Below are positions 1 through 8,736 of a stretch of DNA of 64,000 nt, in pieces. Both the position numbers and the translations under genes were made by a program. Numbering within the stretch: the first letter of the stretch is position 1; every line of letters starts with the position of its first letter. This stretch comes from Lysinibacillus_B sp031181585. GTDB taxonomy: Bacteria > Bacillota > Bacilli > Bacillales_A > Planococcaceae. The DNA lies in assembly GCF_047301505.1 (NCBI RefSeq), contig NZ_CP154840.1:4154001-4218000 (forward strand). Reading direction: 5' to 3'. The notes below the pieces were generated by a model, which did no database searches, was not told the DNA's origin, and worked only from the letters and a program-made list of their open reading frames with translations.

Positions 1-1611
1 ATTGCTCTCGTCGTCCTTTTACTGGCATTCGGCACTGTCGTTTCTGCCCTTCTGCCCGTAATTATTGGGGCAGTAACCGTCGTCATTTCATTTGGGCTTC
101 TTGCTCTAGTCGGCGATTCGATTGACCTCTCTATTTTTGTCATGAATATTATACCAATGCTAGGTTTAGCGTTAAGCATTGATTTTGCTCTCCTGTTTAT
201 CAATAGATACCGGGAAGAAAGAGAGCATACATCCGTTGTGGACGCTGTGCAGACTGCCATACGTACGGCGGGACGTTCGATTATTTTCTCCGCTCTTTGT
301 GTAATGATCGGGCTGGGCTCAATGATTATTATCCAGGTGGAAATATTCCAGAATATTGCGCTTGGCGGCTTTATCGCTGTGCTATTTGCCGTCATAACAG
401 GACTCACACTCCTGCCTGCGCTGCTCGTCGTACTTGGTGACCGTTTGAACAAATGGAGACTAATTCGTGTAAAGCCGGCTACCGGTCGCTGGCAAAGTTT
501 TGCTGGGTTTGTTGTAAAACATCCTATTAAAATTATTCTGATTGCTGTGCTGCTTCTTGTTGTAGCCATGATTCCAATTAAAGATATCGAACTAACAATT
601 CCATCCGTGGATGTACTTCCACCTTCTTATGATGCTCGTGAAACATACGATGTACTGGTTGAAGAATTCGAGCTCGGCAAGCAATCCACCGTCTTTTTAT
701 TAGCTGAACGGGAAGAAGGTTGGACAGACCGAGAAGGATTCGAGAAAATTATGGACATCCAGCAGCAGCTAGCTGATGAACCCCTTGTAGCTGGTGTAAC
801 ATCTCTATTCACAGCCGCTAACATCGATTCTGTCGATATGTGGGAAATGGCTAATACCAATCCACAGACTGCAGGTCAATTGGAGGCCGTATTGGAAAGC
901 TTCATACAAGATGAACAAATGTATCTGGTAGTAAATCTGGATACAGAAAGCGATACGAGTGAGGCTCAGGATTTTGTGCGAGAATGGAAGGACAAGGATT
1001 TAGGTGTTGACTTCCTAATCGGCGGGCAAGCAAAATTCAACCAGGAAATCTTTGATGAGATTGCAGATAAGATTGGTATTGCTGTAACTATCATCATCGT
1101 GACAACATTCGTTATTTTAATGATCGCCTTTAAGTCGATTCTGATTCCACTCAAAGCGATTGTTATGAATATTCTTGGTCTTGGTTCTACTTTCGGAATC
1201 CTCGTCTATCTGTTCCAATACGGACATTTTGGTATAACCGAATCAACTCTTGCCTTAATTATTCCGGTACTGGTCTTTTGTCTTGTGTTTGGCTTAAGTA
1301 TGGACTATGAGGTCTTTTTGATTTCCCGGATTCAAGAGGAATATGATAAAGGCGCTGAAAATACGAAAGCAACGATTGACGGGCTCGTTTCTACTTCAAA
1401 AATCATTACATCTGCTGCCCTCATCATGATCGTCATTACGGGGGCATTCGCCTTCACTGATGTCACGACTGTGAAACAGCTTGGTGTCGGTATCGCAATA
1501 GCTATTGCAATCGATGCAACAATCATCCGCTTGATGCTTGTTCCAAGTCTAATGAAGCTGTTCGGTGATTGGAACTGGTGGCTGCCTTTTGTAAAACGAA
1601 AGCGGCTATAA
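1..1611 (+). CDS. MMPL/RND-family membrane exporter, 5' end cut by window
   Basis: This is the C-terminal part of an MMPL (RND superfamily) permease. The reading frame is open from the first base, so the true start lies outside the window; the first internal ATG is at 142. A transmembrane bundle with the FALLFINRYREE loop comes first, then a soluble extracytoplasmic segment (about 170 residues, rich in acidic residues), then a second transmembrane bundle that repeats the pattern as GLSMDYEVFLISRIQEEY. This repeated SxDYxxFxxSRxxEE signature is typical of the family. Family members use the proton gradient to export lipids, siderophores or drugs; the substrate here cannot be told. The gene ends 50 bases before a shared terminator and converges on the MhqD-type esterase. 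The family call is certain; the role is inferred. Confidence 0.9.
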   Translation: MALVVLLLAFGTVVSALLPVIIGAVTVVISFGLLALVGDSIDLSIFVMNIIPMLGLALSIDFALLFINRYREEREHTSVVDAVQTAIRTAGRSIIFSALCVMIGLGSMIIIQVEIFQNIALGGFIAVLFAVITGLTLLPALLVVLGDRLNKWRLIRVKPATGRWQSFAGFVVKHPIKIILIAVLLLVVAMIPIKDIELTIPSVDVLPPSYDARETYDVLVEEFELGKQSTVFLLAEREEGWTDREGFEKIMDIQQQLADEPLVAGVTSLFTAANIDSVDMWEMANTNPQTAGQLEAVLESFIQDEQMYLVVNLDTESDTSEAQDFVREWKDKDLGVDFLIGGQAKFNQEIFDEIADKIGIAVTIIIVTTFVILMIAFKSILIPLKAIVMNILGLGSTFGILVYLFQYGHFGITESTLALIIPVLVFCLVFGLSMDYEVFLISRIQEEYDKGAENTKATIDGLVSTSKIITSAALIMIVITGAFAFTDVTTVKQLGVGIAIAIAIDATIIRLMLVPSLMKLFGDWNWWLPFVKRKRL

Positions 1612-1660
1612 TTTACAGAAATGAAAGACATGTATGTCTTTATAGGTATTACAAAAATAG

Positions 1661-1704
1661 AAAAAAGTGCACTTTCGCTATGTTAACGAAAGTGCGCTTT
1701 TTTA
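1661..1704. terminator. Bidirectional Rho-independent terminator
   Basis: A long stem runs from AAAAAAGTGCACTTTCG to CGAAAGTGCGCTTTTTT around a 9-base loop. It has A-tracts on the left and T-tracts on the right, so it can stop both the MMPL gene (+) and the esterase gene (-), whose stop codon lies at its right edge. Confidence 0.85.
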
Positions 1705-2304
1705 ATGAAATATCCCATCATACCAAGTTTTAGCTGCCTGAACCTCAGACATTGTCAATTGATGGCCATAGTCAAACCAACCAACTTGGACAAGTGCCCC
1801 CGCATTAGTAAGAAGCTGTTCCAATTCCTCTGATTCCTTAGGTGAACACATGAAATCATTTGTTCCCGCTCCGATCCATACATGTACACCTGAAAGGTCG
1901 GGAATAGACGCCTCTCGGTCAGGGACCATCGGATGATGAAGGATAGCCCCTGCCAGGCTTCCATGGTGGCGGAATAATAAATTTCCCGCAATATTGGCGC
2001 CATTTGAGTAACCAATTGCCACTACCTTAGCCGTATCGAATTCATATTGCGCTGCAGACTCCTTGATAAATGCCAATAGTTCATCTGTACGGAATCGAAG
2101 GTCCTCCATATCAAAAACGCCCTCAGCAATACGGCGGAAGAAACGCGGCATCCCCTGTTCTACTACTTGTCCACGGACACTTAAAATGTTCGCCTCAGGA
2201 TCAATCTCTTTAGCAAGACCAATCAGGTCACGCTCCGTCCCGCCTGTACCATGCAATAATAACAATGTTATTTCCTTCGTGCCTTTTTGAAAAATATGTT
2301 CCAT
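1702..2304 (-). CDS. mhqD: MhqD-type carboxylesterase (phospholipase/carboxylesterase family)
   Basis: This alpha/beta hydrolase of 200 residues has the family length. The oxyanion LLLLHGTGG motif is at residues 14-22, the nucleophile elbow GYSNGAN has Ser100, and the C-terminal DYGHQL supplies the histidine. The closest family I recognise is Bacillus MhqD (YodD), a hydrolase induced by hydroquinones and other electrophiles through the MarR-type repressor MhqR. The start has a good AGGAG site. The promoter has a 17-base spacer and carries a palindrome matching MhqR operators directly after the -10 box, which supports the assignment. The same palindrome controls the dioxygenase/reductase operon at 57.1 kb. 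The hydrolase family is seen directly; the mhqD identity rests mainly on the operator. Confidence 0.8.
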   Translation of the reverse strand: MEHIFQKGTKEITLLLLHGTGGTERDLIGLAKEIDPEANILSVRGQVVEQGMPRFFRRIAEGVFDMEDLRFRTDELLAFIKESAAQYEFDTAKVVAIGYSNGANIAGNLLFRHHGSLAGAILHHPMVPDREASIPDLSGVHVWIGAGTNDFMCSPKESEELEQLLTNAGALVQVGWFDYGHQLTMSEVQAAKTWYDGIFH

Positions 2305-2320
2305 GTTATCACGCTCCTAA

Positions 2321-2368
2321 TTATCTCGAATTTGAGATAATTATAGACCCATATTGTTCATTCGTCAA
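2321..2368 (-). promoter_or_regulatory. Sigma-A promoter with MhqR-like operator for the esterase gene
   Basis: Read on the minus strand, -35 TTGACG (2363-2368), a 17-base spacer and -10 TATAAT (2340-2345) form a near-consensus sigma-A promoter. It is followed at once by TTATCTCAAATTCGAGATAA (2321-2340), a palindrome with 9 of 10 base pairs matched. This is very close to the known MhqR box of Bacillus (ATCTCGAATTCGAGAT). The operator overlaps the stop codon of the upstream small membrane gene, so the esterase has its own repressible promoter within a minus-strand run of genes. Confidence 0.8.
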
Positions 2369-2578
2369 AGGAGCAGATTGCTCATCGATTTCTTCCGTCT
2401 CGGGCACCCCTTTATTGTTTTGATCAATGCCCCCATTATTACGTCCATACTTGGATGGATCGTATGTGTTATAGAAAATAGTGATGATGATCACAGCTAG
2501 TAGTGATGCAGCAATAATCGAACCAATGATAATTCCTGTCATCTTCTTACCGCTTACACTCTTCTTCTCCATTCCCAC
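2321..2578 (-). CDS. Small single-pass membrane protein, unknown function
   Basis: An 85-residue protein. It has a short basic N-terminus, one strongly hydrophobic helix at about residues 13-34 (GIIIGSIIAASLLAVIIITI), and a polar Asn/Glu-rich tail outside the membrane. The GGGAG ribosome-binding site upstream is good. The gene starts 9 bases after the 153-residue gene, so the two are probably co-transcribed. Its last codon overlaps the MhqR-like operator of the next gene. I do not recognise a family. Confidence 0.65.
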   Translation of the reverse strand: MGMEKKSVSGKKMTGIIIGSIIAASLLAVIIITIFYNTYDPSKYGRNNGGIDQNNKGVPETEEIDEQSAPLTNEQYGSIIISNSR

Positions 2579-2586
2579 TCCCCCTT

Positions 2587-3048
2587 TTATTTAACAGGTC
2601 GGAAGCCTTCTTCACGCAAGTAGTCAACTGCGGCCTCACGTGTACCGAACGACTCCTCTAAATTTTCTTTATGGTATATATTCCAAACACGATTGTCATA
2701 AACAAGTTCCAGCTTTGTCTGCATCCGGTCGCTCCATACTTCAACAATCGGTTCATCATCGAATTCTTCTGATAGGTATTCAATAGCATCTTCGATAATT
2801 TCCCGTAATGCTTCAGCAGAATAATCACGAATATTCACGAGTCCTTTGTCCGTTGCTTCTTTCTCATATTTTAATAAGTCTCCGACAAACACAAAGCCGT
2901 TGCCATTTGGGTGCAATTTCTCCACGACAATTGTTTTTTCATACAAGCTTTCTTCAAAATGGTAGTTTACACGCTTTAGTGAAATCTCTTTCTTTTTCAG
3001 CTGTGGAAATTCTTCAATGATTGCCTGCTTTTGTTCAAATGTTAGCAT
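2587..3048 (-). CDS. Conserved hypothetical cytosolic protein, 153 aa
   Basis: A soluble, acidic protein starting MLTFEQKQAIIEEF. The start at 3048 is chosen because AAAGGAGCG lies just upstream; the frame extends further but would add a hydrophobic, poorly initiated stretch. It has an alpha/beta pattern with the segments LHPNGNGFVFVGDLL and VNIRDYSAEALREII, and no membrane helices or catalytic motif I can name. It resembles an uncharacterised protein widespread in Bacillales, but I cannot give a function. It is probably co-transcribed with the following membrane protein. Confidence 0.7.
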   Translation of the reverse strand: MLTFEQKQAIIEEFPQLKKKEISLKRVNYHFEESLYEKTIVVEKLHPNGNGFVFVGDLLKYEKEATDKGLVNIRDYSAEALREIIEDAIEYLSEEFDDEPIVEVWSDRMQTKLELVYDNRVWNIYHKENLEESFGTREAAVDYLREEGFRPVK

Positions 3049-3190
3049 AAAACGCTCCTTTAAAATTCTTTTCGCAAATAGTATAACATAGGCAAAAAAC
3101 TTTAGCGCTACAGCAGTATAAGATACTTCCTGCCTGAATAAATAGATCAAAGGAAAGCAGCAATTGTTTATCATTTCCTAAGCAATAAAA

Positions 3191-3216
3191 GGGAGCATGT
3201 TCATTACATACTCCCT
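3191..3216 (-). terminator. Hairpin terminator (copy A')
   Basis: GGGAGCATGT and ACATACTCCC pair around TCATT. On the minus strand the stem is followed by TTTTATTG, so this copy can terminate transcription from the AI-2E permease gene. It is an imperfect duplicate of the hairpin at 3420-3447. Confidence 0.6.
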
Positions 3217-3220
3217 CAGA

Positions 3221-3255
3221 GTGAAGACAAAGTCGTTTCATGACTTTGTCTTCAC
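3221..3255. repeat. Perfect 14-bp stem hairpin, copy B1
   Basis: GTGAAGACAAAGTC and its exact complement pair around a 7-base loop. The same stem recurs at 4758-4789, where it works as a minus-strand terminator. Here there is no T-tract on the minus strand. Confidence 0.75.
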
Positions 3256-3293
3256 GTCTTTTAAGATACTTTAATAAAAAGATGATTTTACCT

Positions 3294-3416
3294 AGCCTGT
3301 CTTGAAAACGCTTCCCAGACAAGGCGCGCCGACGAGCGAAGACGCGAATAGAACCTAAGTTCATGAGGGTACGAGCGAGGCAAACAACGCTGTATGAAAG
3401 CGTTTGTCAACAGGCT
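3294..3416. repeat. Palindromic intergenic repeat element, about 123 bp
   Basis: The ends AGCCTGTCTTGAAAACGCTT and AAGCGTTTGTCAACAGGCT are imperfect inverted repeats. The centre is unusually G+C-rich (AAGGCGCGCCGACGAGCGAA). It carries no credible gene. A related end sequence, GCCTGACAAACGTTTTCAAGG, is found at 4693-4713. I take it as a dispersed intergenic repeat. Confidence 0.6.
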
Positions 3417-3419
3417 GAA

Positions 3420-3447
3420 GGGAGCATGTGTTTCATTACATGCTCCC
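3420..3447. repeat. Hairpin copy A next to the AI-2E gene stop
   Basis: GGGAGCATGT and ACATGCTCCC pair perfectly around GTTTCATT. It lies 6 bases from the stop codon of the AI-2E permease. The T-tract is on the plus side (TTCTTTT), whereas copy A' at 3191-3216 has the minus-strand T-tract. The two copies bracket the palindromic element. Confidence 0.65.
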
Positions 3448-3452
3448 TTCTT

Positions 3453-4532
3453 TTACACTGTCTTCGTAGCAGCTTCTTTAATTTTCTTCCGCTCTTCATA
3501 AATATTGATGACAACCGCCTTCAATACGGCATATGTAGGAATAGCAATTAAGATACCGATAAAGCCTGCAATGTTACCGGCTGCTAATACGAGCGATATG
3601 ACTGTCAGCGGATGAATATCCAGCGTTTTCCCCATAATATTTGGTGTAATAAGATTGCTTTCTATCTGTTGGGCTACCAGCGTCACGACTCCTACCCAAA
3701 TAACTAGCACAGGTTTCTGAACAAGAGCAACTACAACAGCCGGAACGAGCGATACCCATGGACCGATAAATGGAATCATATTCATAAAGAAGGAGAAAAT
3801 CGCTAGCAGCAACGCATAATCAAGCTTAATAATTAAATAGCCAATAAACATCATTAATGCGAGAAGTGAGCTGATAATTACTTGTCCTTGAACATAACTG
3901 CGAAGAACCCCGTCGATATCTTCCAATGTATTTTTAACCCATGTGCGTCGATCCCCTGTAAAGATTTTATAAATATTCGGCGCAAACTTTTCGTGATCTT
4001 TTAGCATGAAGATGAAAAAGAATGGCACCAATATTAATGTAAAGGTGGCTGATACGGCACCGCTGATGAAGGAGACGACCCAAGTGCTTCCCTTTACGGC
4101 GATTGTCTGGATCGAATTAGAAATAGAATCTACGAATTCTTCCAGCTGTGGAGGTAAATTCTCCCTATTATCCATCACATAATCTGCTGTATCCTGAATA
4201 TTATTTGCAATGGATGGTGCATTCTCCACTAAATTATTTACCTGTGTAGCAATCGGATTGCCAATCATTAATAAAAGACCCGTAACTACCCCTGTCATCA
4301 GGATGAGGATCGTTGTAATACTGCCCCATCTAGGCAATCCCCGTTTTTCCAGCACACGCTGAATAGGCTCTGTTACGTAATATAAGACTCCTCCCAACAA
4401 TAATGGGATAAAAATAGTTTTTAAAATGATGACCAGTGGATTGAAAATCCCTTTAATTTCTATAAAATACTTTACAATTAAAAGTCCAATTAAAATTCCT
4501 ACACCGGTCTGAAACCATAATTTTTTTGTCAA
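3453..4532 (-). CDS. AI-2E family transporter (UPF0118)
   Basis: A 359-residue integral membrane protein of the family that includes YdbI, YrrI, YtvI, YueF and TqsA. It has two N-terminal helices, an amphipathic region (LVENAPSIANNIQDTADYV) on the outer face, and a C-terminal helix bundle. Near the C-terminus it carries the family-typical VTLVAQQIESNLITPNIMGK segment and a LDIHPLTVI block. Members move small signals or ions, some being sodium/proton antiporters; the substrate is unknown here. It has a standard start with an AGGA site, and stands alone between repeat-rich intergenic regions. Confidence 0.88.
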   Translation of the reverse strand: MTKKLWFQTGVGILIGLLIVKYFIEIKGIFNPLVIILKTIFIPLLLGGVLYYVTEPIQRVLEKRGLPRWGSITTILILMTGVVTGLLLMIGNPIATQVNNLVENAPSIANNIQDTADYVMDNRENLPPQLEEFVDSISNSIQTIAVKGSTWVVSFISGAVSATFTLILVPFFFIFMLKDHEKFAPNIYKIFTGDRRTWVKNTLEDIDGVLRSYVQGQVIISSLLALMMFIGYLIIKLDYALLLAIFSFFMNMIPFIGPWVSLVPAVVVALVQKPVLVIWVGVVTLVAQQIESNLITPNIMGKTLDIHPLTVISLVLAAGNIAGFIGILIAIPTYAVLKAVVINIYEERKKIKEAATKTV

Positions 4533-4692
4533 TTCCTATCACATCCTTTCTTACTTTCTTTCCTCTCTTCTTTATTATAAAACTATATACGTTTATTTAC
4601 ACAAAAAGGTGTCAAAGCTGCAGGAAAAATTAGTGTGATGCCCATTACTGTTCCATTACAAAAAGAATGCAGAATGCCGGCCGGTGTTACTT

Positions 4693-4713
4693 GCCTGACA
4701 AACGTTTTCAAGG
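4693..4713. repeat. End-sequence copy of the palindromic repeat
   Basis: GCCTGACAAACGTTTTCAAGG closely matches both ends of the element at 3294-3416. It is followed about 45 bases later by the second copy of the B hairpin, the same order as in the reverse complement of the first element. It lies in the 286-base gap between the AI-2E permease and the M3 peptidase, which holds no gene. Confidence 0.5.
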
Positions 4714-4757
4714 AAGTGTGTGTACACTCTATTTTTATAAAAGCAGCGAAAAAATAT

Positions 4758-4789
4758 GAAGACAAAGTCAAAAATGACTTTGTCTTCAC
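4758..4789 (-). terminator. Rho-independent terminator of M3 peptidase gene (hairpin copy B2)
   Basis: TGAAGACAAAGTCA pairs perfectly with its complement around AAAA. On the minus strand it is followed by TATTTTTTCG. It sits 30 bases after the peptidase stop codon. The stem is the same as that of copy B1 at 3221-3255. Confidence 0.8.
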
Positions 4790-4818
4790 TTGAAACCGTT
4801 TAAACGGCTATCCTGCTA

Positions 4819-6513
4819 TTATAGTTTTGTATCGTCAATGCTGTTTAAATAATCCTCGATTACTCCAACTACCGATTCTACACAGCCTTCTTCAAACGGT
4901 GAAATAAGACCCGCCTCTTTGACCAGGCCTGTGAATGGTAAAGAGCCTCCAAGGCTGCACAAATGAATATAATCCTTCCAAGCTCCTTCAAAGTCTTCAC
5001 GTGAACGCTTCCAGAATTGGAATGCACAAATTTGTGCCAGTGTATAATCAATATAATAGAACGGGCTTGCATAAATATGCCCTTGGCGCTGCCATAAGCC
5101 GCCAGACTCTAAGTATGGGTGACCGTCATAGTCACGTTGTGGTAAATACTTCGCTTCGATTTCCTTCCAAGCCTGCTTTCGCTCGGCCGGTGTCATCTCC
5201 GGATTTTCGTAGACAACATGCTGGAATTCATCAACCGCCACTCCATAAGGTAAGAAGATAAGCCCTCCGCTCAAATGAGCAAATTTATATTTATCTGTAT
5301 CCTCTTCAAAGAACAATTCCATCCAAGGCCATGTAAAGAACTCCATACTCATTGAGTGGATTTCAGCTGACTCATATGTCGGCCATAAATATTCTGGAAT
5401 GCCGATATTACGGGATGCGTATACCTGATAAGCATGCCCTGCTTCATGTGTTAATACATCGATATCCCCTGATGTACCATTGAAATTCGAGAAGATAAAT
5501 GGCGAATCGTAGTTTTCAATAAAAGTACAATATCCGCCTGATTCCTTCCCTTTTTTAGCGACAAGATCCATAAGGTCCCGGTCAAGCATATAATTAAAGA
5601 ATTCAGCCGTTTCCGGAGACAGTTCTTCATACATTTTCTTGCCGTTTGCGACGATCCAATCAGCATCCCCTTTTGGTTTCGCATTGCCTGAAAGGAATTC
5701 CAGTCCTTCATCATAAAATTTTAATTCCTCTACGCCAATTCGTTTTGCCTGTCTTTCATAAAGCTTAGAAACAAGAGGAACGATATATTGACGCACCTGT
5801 TCCCGGAATGAGGCGACCATTTTTGCATCATAGTCAATGCGGTTCATATGGACGTAACCAAGCTCCACATAATTTTTGTAGCCAAGCGTTGTAGCAATTT
5901 CATGACGGAGCTTTACAAGCTGATCATATAAATCATCAAATTGCTCCACATGTTCTGCAAAAAAGTTTGCTGATGCTTCCCGTGCCGCTTTACGTACTGT
6001 TCTGTCTGTCGATTCCGTATATGGAGCTAATTGTGCAAGCGTCAGCGTCTTCCCATCAAATTCGATTTGTGCAGAAGCTACCAGCTTATTATACTCAGAA
6101 ACTAGCTTATTCTCCTTTTGCATCTTTTCAATGACTGCTGGAGAAAACCCTTTGATTTGATTATCAGCTAGGTCAAAAAGTTGTGACCCCCACTTTTCCT
6201 CTAGTTCTGTACGGAATGGTGAATTTACTAAAGCTCTATAGTACTCGGAAATGACTTCATCCAGTTCAGGGGCCATTTCATCAATATCATCACGAGCATT
6301 TTGGTAATATTCATCTGCCGTATCTATTGAAGCACGGATATACACCAAGTTTGACTGAGTCGAGAAATCACGACGGCAGGCATTGATTTTCTCGATTACC
6401 TCACTTTGAGCTTCAACAGTCGGTGCCTGTTTGAACTCCTCAATCAATGAACGTATTGCTTCCTTAATGGCCGGAAGATCCGGGCGTTTATACTCGTATT
6501 CTGTAAATTTCAT
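4819..6513 (-). CDS. M3 family oligoendopeptidase (PepF-type zinc peptidase)
   Basis: A cytosolic oligopeptidase of 564 residues, a normal length for the family. It has an N-terminal helical domain, then the catalytic domain with zinc motif HEAGH at residues 356-360 and the third ligand in SAEIHSMSM (Glu384). It hydrolyses short peptides inside the cell. The start at 6513 is chosen because GGGGGGAAAAAC precedes it; an upstream in-frame ATG adds 11 residues with no ribosome-binding site. It is a single-gene unit closed by the hairpin at 4758-4789. Confidence 0.92.
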   Translation of the reverse strand: MKFTEYEYKRPDLPAIKEAIRSLIEEFKQAPTVEAQSEVIEKINACRRDFSTQSNLVYIRASIDTADEYYQNARDDIDEMAPELDEVISEYYRALVNSPFRTELEEKWGSQLFDLADNQIKGFSPAVIEKMQKENKLVSEYNKLVASAQIEFDGKTLTLAQLAPYTESTDRTVRKAAREASANFFAEHVEQFDDLYDQLVKLRHEIATTLGYKNYVELGYVHMNRIDYDAKMVASFREQVRQYIVPLVSKLYERQAKRIGVEELKFYDEGLEFLSGNAKPKGDADWIVANGKKMYEELSPETAEFFNYMLDRDLMDLVAKKGKESGGYCTFIENYDSPFIFSNFNGTSGDIDVLTHEAGHAYQVYASRNIGIPEYLWPTYESAEIHSMSMEFFTWPWMELFFEEDTDKYKFAHLSGGLIFLPYGVAVDEFQHVVYENPEMTPAERKQAWKEIEAKYLPQRDYDGHPYLESGGLWQRQGHIYASPFYYIDYTLAQICAFQFWKRSREDFEGAWKDYIHLCSLGGSLPFTGLVKEAGLISPFEEGCVESVVGVIEDYLNSIDDTKL

Positions 6514-6725
6514 GTTTTTCCCCCCAGCTTTTCGCTCTTTGAACATAGCAATTTAATTATTCAGCATTTTCAGAATGATTGCAAGAGAAATAAAGTTATC
6601 TGCATATGCTTACATTTTCTTTCGTAAATACTCTCTAGGCAAATGCTGCTGCACCCTTATTTTTTCCATCAGAAAGCTAAAAAGATGGACAGAGGCACTA
6701 ATGAATCCTCTTGTCCATCTTTTGC

Positions 6726-8468
6726 TTAACGAATGGTAAACTTCTTAATCGACTCCTGAAGTCCTTGAATTTCTTCAGACAAATCATTTGAGGAATCTGT
6801 CACAAGCTGAACGGCCTTCTGCTGCTCATCAACAGAGGCTGTTACCTCTTCTGTCATACCGGCATTTGTTTCACTAATCGTTGCAATCCGTTCTATCGAG
6901 GCAAGCATCGTATTTTTTGAAGCATGCAATTGCAGGATGCTTTTCGACACATCTTCAATCGATTCAATAATATTTCCTACAGCACTTTCAATTTCATTGA
7001 AGGACTTTTCAGTCGTTTCCACTGCTTCATGCTGCCCTTGAACGATGGTAAAAGTCTTCGACATCTCATTAGTCACGAGTTTTGTCTCCGTTTCAATTCC
7101 CTGCAATGTATTCCTTACTAATTCGGTCGCCTGACTCGTCTGATCCGCTAGTTTTCGAACTTCCTCCGCTACTACTGCAAAGCCTTTCCCATGTTCACCT
7201 GCTCGTGCTGCTTCTATAGAAGCATTTAATGCCAACAGATTTGTCTGATCTGAAATTTCATTGATTGTACCGACAATTCCTTCGATTTCCCGTACCTTTC
7301 TAATGAGGCTTTCGAGCACATTTTGCATAGAGGTAATAAGGTCATAGGATTCTGTCGAACGTTCTTTTAACACAACCAGATGATTCAGACCTTCTTTATT
7401 TGATATACGCATTTCCTCTGAAGAATACAACATCGATTTATTTTTATCCTGCAGCTGGTCAATTTCCTGCGCAAAGTGCATTGTAACCTTGCTCGTTTCT
7501 TCTGCGTCTACCGCTTGTTGAGAAGCTCCTTTTGCCACTTCTGTAGCGGATTTCACAATATCCTCTCCAAAAGCTGTCGTCTCCTCAGCCACCGCGGTTA
7601 AATTTGTAGATGTATTTTGAATTTCAGCAATGGTATGCTCTACATCAGAAATGAGCACCTTAAGCTGGCTGACCATTTCATTGAAGCCTCTATTGAGTAT
7701 GCCTACCTCATCCTGCCGCTCACTGTTGTCTAACTCTACAGTCAAATTACCTTGTGCCACTTGTCTGACACGATTGGATAGGAGCCGTAGTGGAGCTGCC
7801 AAATGACGCGAGAACAAAATAGCTGCTATTCCACCTAATACAAGAGAAATAATCAGTGTTAAAACGATCCCTTTTACTAAAACTGCTGCTGGTGCATTGA
7901 AATCCTGCATATATGTTCCAGAGGCAACAATCCAATTCCAGTTTTCATCCACTTTAGAATAAATCAGCTTTGGTGCCACTACCGTTTGTCCAGGCAATTC
8001 GAAATCATAATGTGTAAACCCACCGCCTGCCAGCGCCTGTTCCTTTACTTCACGAATAAAATATTGCCCTGAGCTATCCTGATCATTCCATAAGTTATCG
8101 CCTTCTCTCGTAGGATGACCAATCAGTGTTCCATCTTGATCCATTATATAGATATATCCATTTTCCCCGAGATTCCCTGGATAGGATAAAGAACGCTTTC
8201 CTTCTCCATCTATTTCACCAATCAGGGCTGTTTTCACACGCTCCTGCGCTTCTTCTATTGTAATACTGCCGCTTTCAACTTCCTTATTTGTTTGTTCAAT
8301 AAGCTGCAGCGAAGTCTCTACACTGTTTTTTATTACTTTTTCCCCAAGTTCATCTAGCCCTTGCTTTGCCTGCATGTAACTGACGAAGCCAATAATCAAA
8401 CTAGGCAGCAAGAATAGCAAGAATGAAAAAATCAACAATTTCCCTCGAATTGTTTTAAGTACCCCCAT
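6726..8468 (-). CDS. Methyl-accepting chemotaxis protein with single Cache sensor domain
   Basis: A membrane chemoreceptor of 580 residues. TM1 is at about 9-28. An extracytoplasmic single-Cache domain spans about 35-190 (GYIYIMDQDGTLIGHP, then WNWIVASGTYM). TM2 is at about 197-219, HAMP at about 220-272, and the coiled-coil signalling domain has its hairpin tip at about 402-440 (DQTNLLALNASIEAARAGE). It would pass ligand state to CheA/CheW. Single-Cache domains often bind organic acids, but the ligand here is not evident. It is followed on the same strand, upstream, by a second receptor with a different sensor, separated by a terminator, so the two are probably transcribed separately. Confidence 0.95.
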   Translation of the reverse strand: MGVLKTIRGKLLIFSFLLFLLPSLIIGFVSYMQAKQGLDELGEKVIKNSVETSLQLIEQTNKEVESGSITIEEAQERVKTALIGEIDGEGKRSLSYPGNLGENGYIYIMDQDGTLIGHPTREGDNLWNDQDSSGQYFIREVKEQALAGGGFTHYDFELPGQTVVAPKLIYSKVDENWNWIVASGTYMQDFNAPAAVLVKGIVLTLIISLVLGGIAAILFSRHLAAPLRLLSNRVRQVAQGNLTVELDNSERQDEVGILNRGFNEMVSQLKVLISDVEHTIAEIQNTSTNLTAVAEETTAFGEDIVKSATEVAKGASQQAVDAEETSKVTMHFAQEIDQLQDKNKSMLYSSEEMRISNKEGLNHLVVLKERSTESYDLITSMQNVLESLIRKVREIEGIVGTINEISDQTNLLALNASIEAARAGEHGKGFAVVAEEVRKLADQTSQATELVRNTLQGIETETKLVTNEMSKTFTIVQGQHEAVETTEKSFNEIESAVGNIIESIEDVSKSILQLHASKNTMLASIERIATISETNAGMTEEVTASVDEQQKAVQLVTDSSNDLSEEIQGLQESIKKFTIR

Positions 8469-8600
8469 TTTACCACCCCTGTTTCTTTATTTTTCCAAAT
8501 CCCTTTTATCTATTATTACATAAAAGAAGAATTACACAACAGATTTTTCGACAAACTTCTTACCTAAAGCAAAAAATAATAACTTTTTCGAAAGAAGAAA

Positions 8601-8641
8601 AAGGACCTTACTAATATAGTAAATACATTAGCATGGTCCTT
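8601..8641 (-). terminator. Terminator of the second chemoreceptor gene
   Basis: AAGGACC and GGTCCTT with inner arms CTAAT/ATTAG form a stem. On the minus strand it is followed by TTTTTCTTC. It lies about 95 bases beyond the stop of the chemoreceptor at 8737. Confidence 0.75.
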
Positions 8642-8736
8642 GGTTATTTATTATAATTTTTTGTTTCTAAAATAGCTTCTTCTAAAGTGATAGCAACCGT
8701 GTTTTAAACATCTTTCCAGACAGCTCCTTCAAGCGA

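Noticed and set aside
4583..4789. Minus-strand open frame of 68 codons
   Set aside because: It consists of the repeat and terminator hairpin and has no ribosome-binding site.
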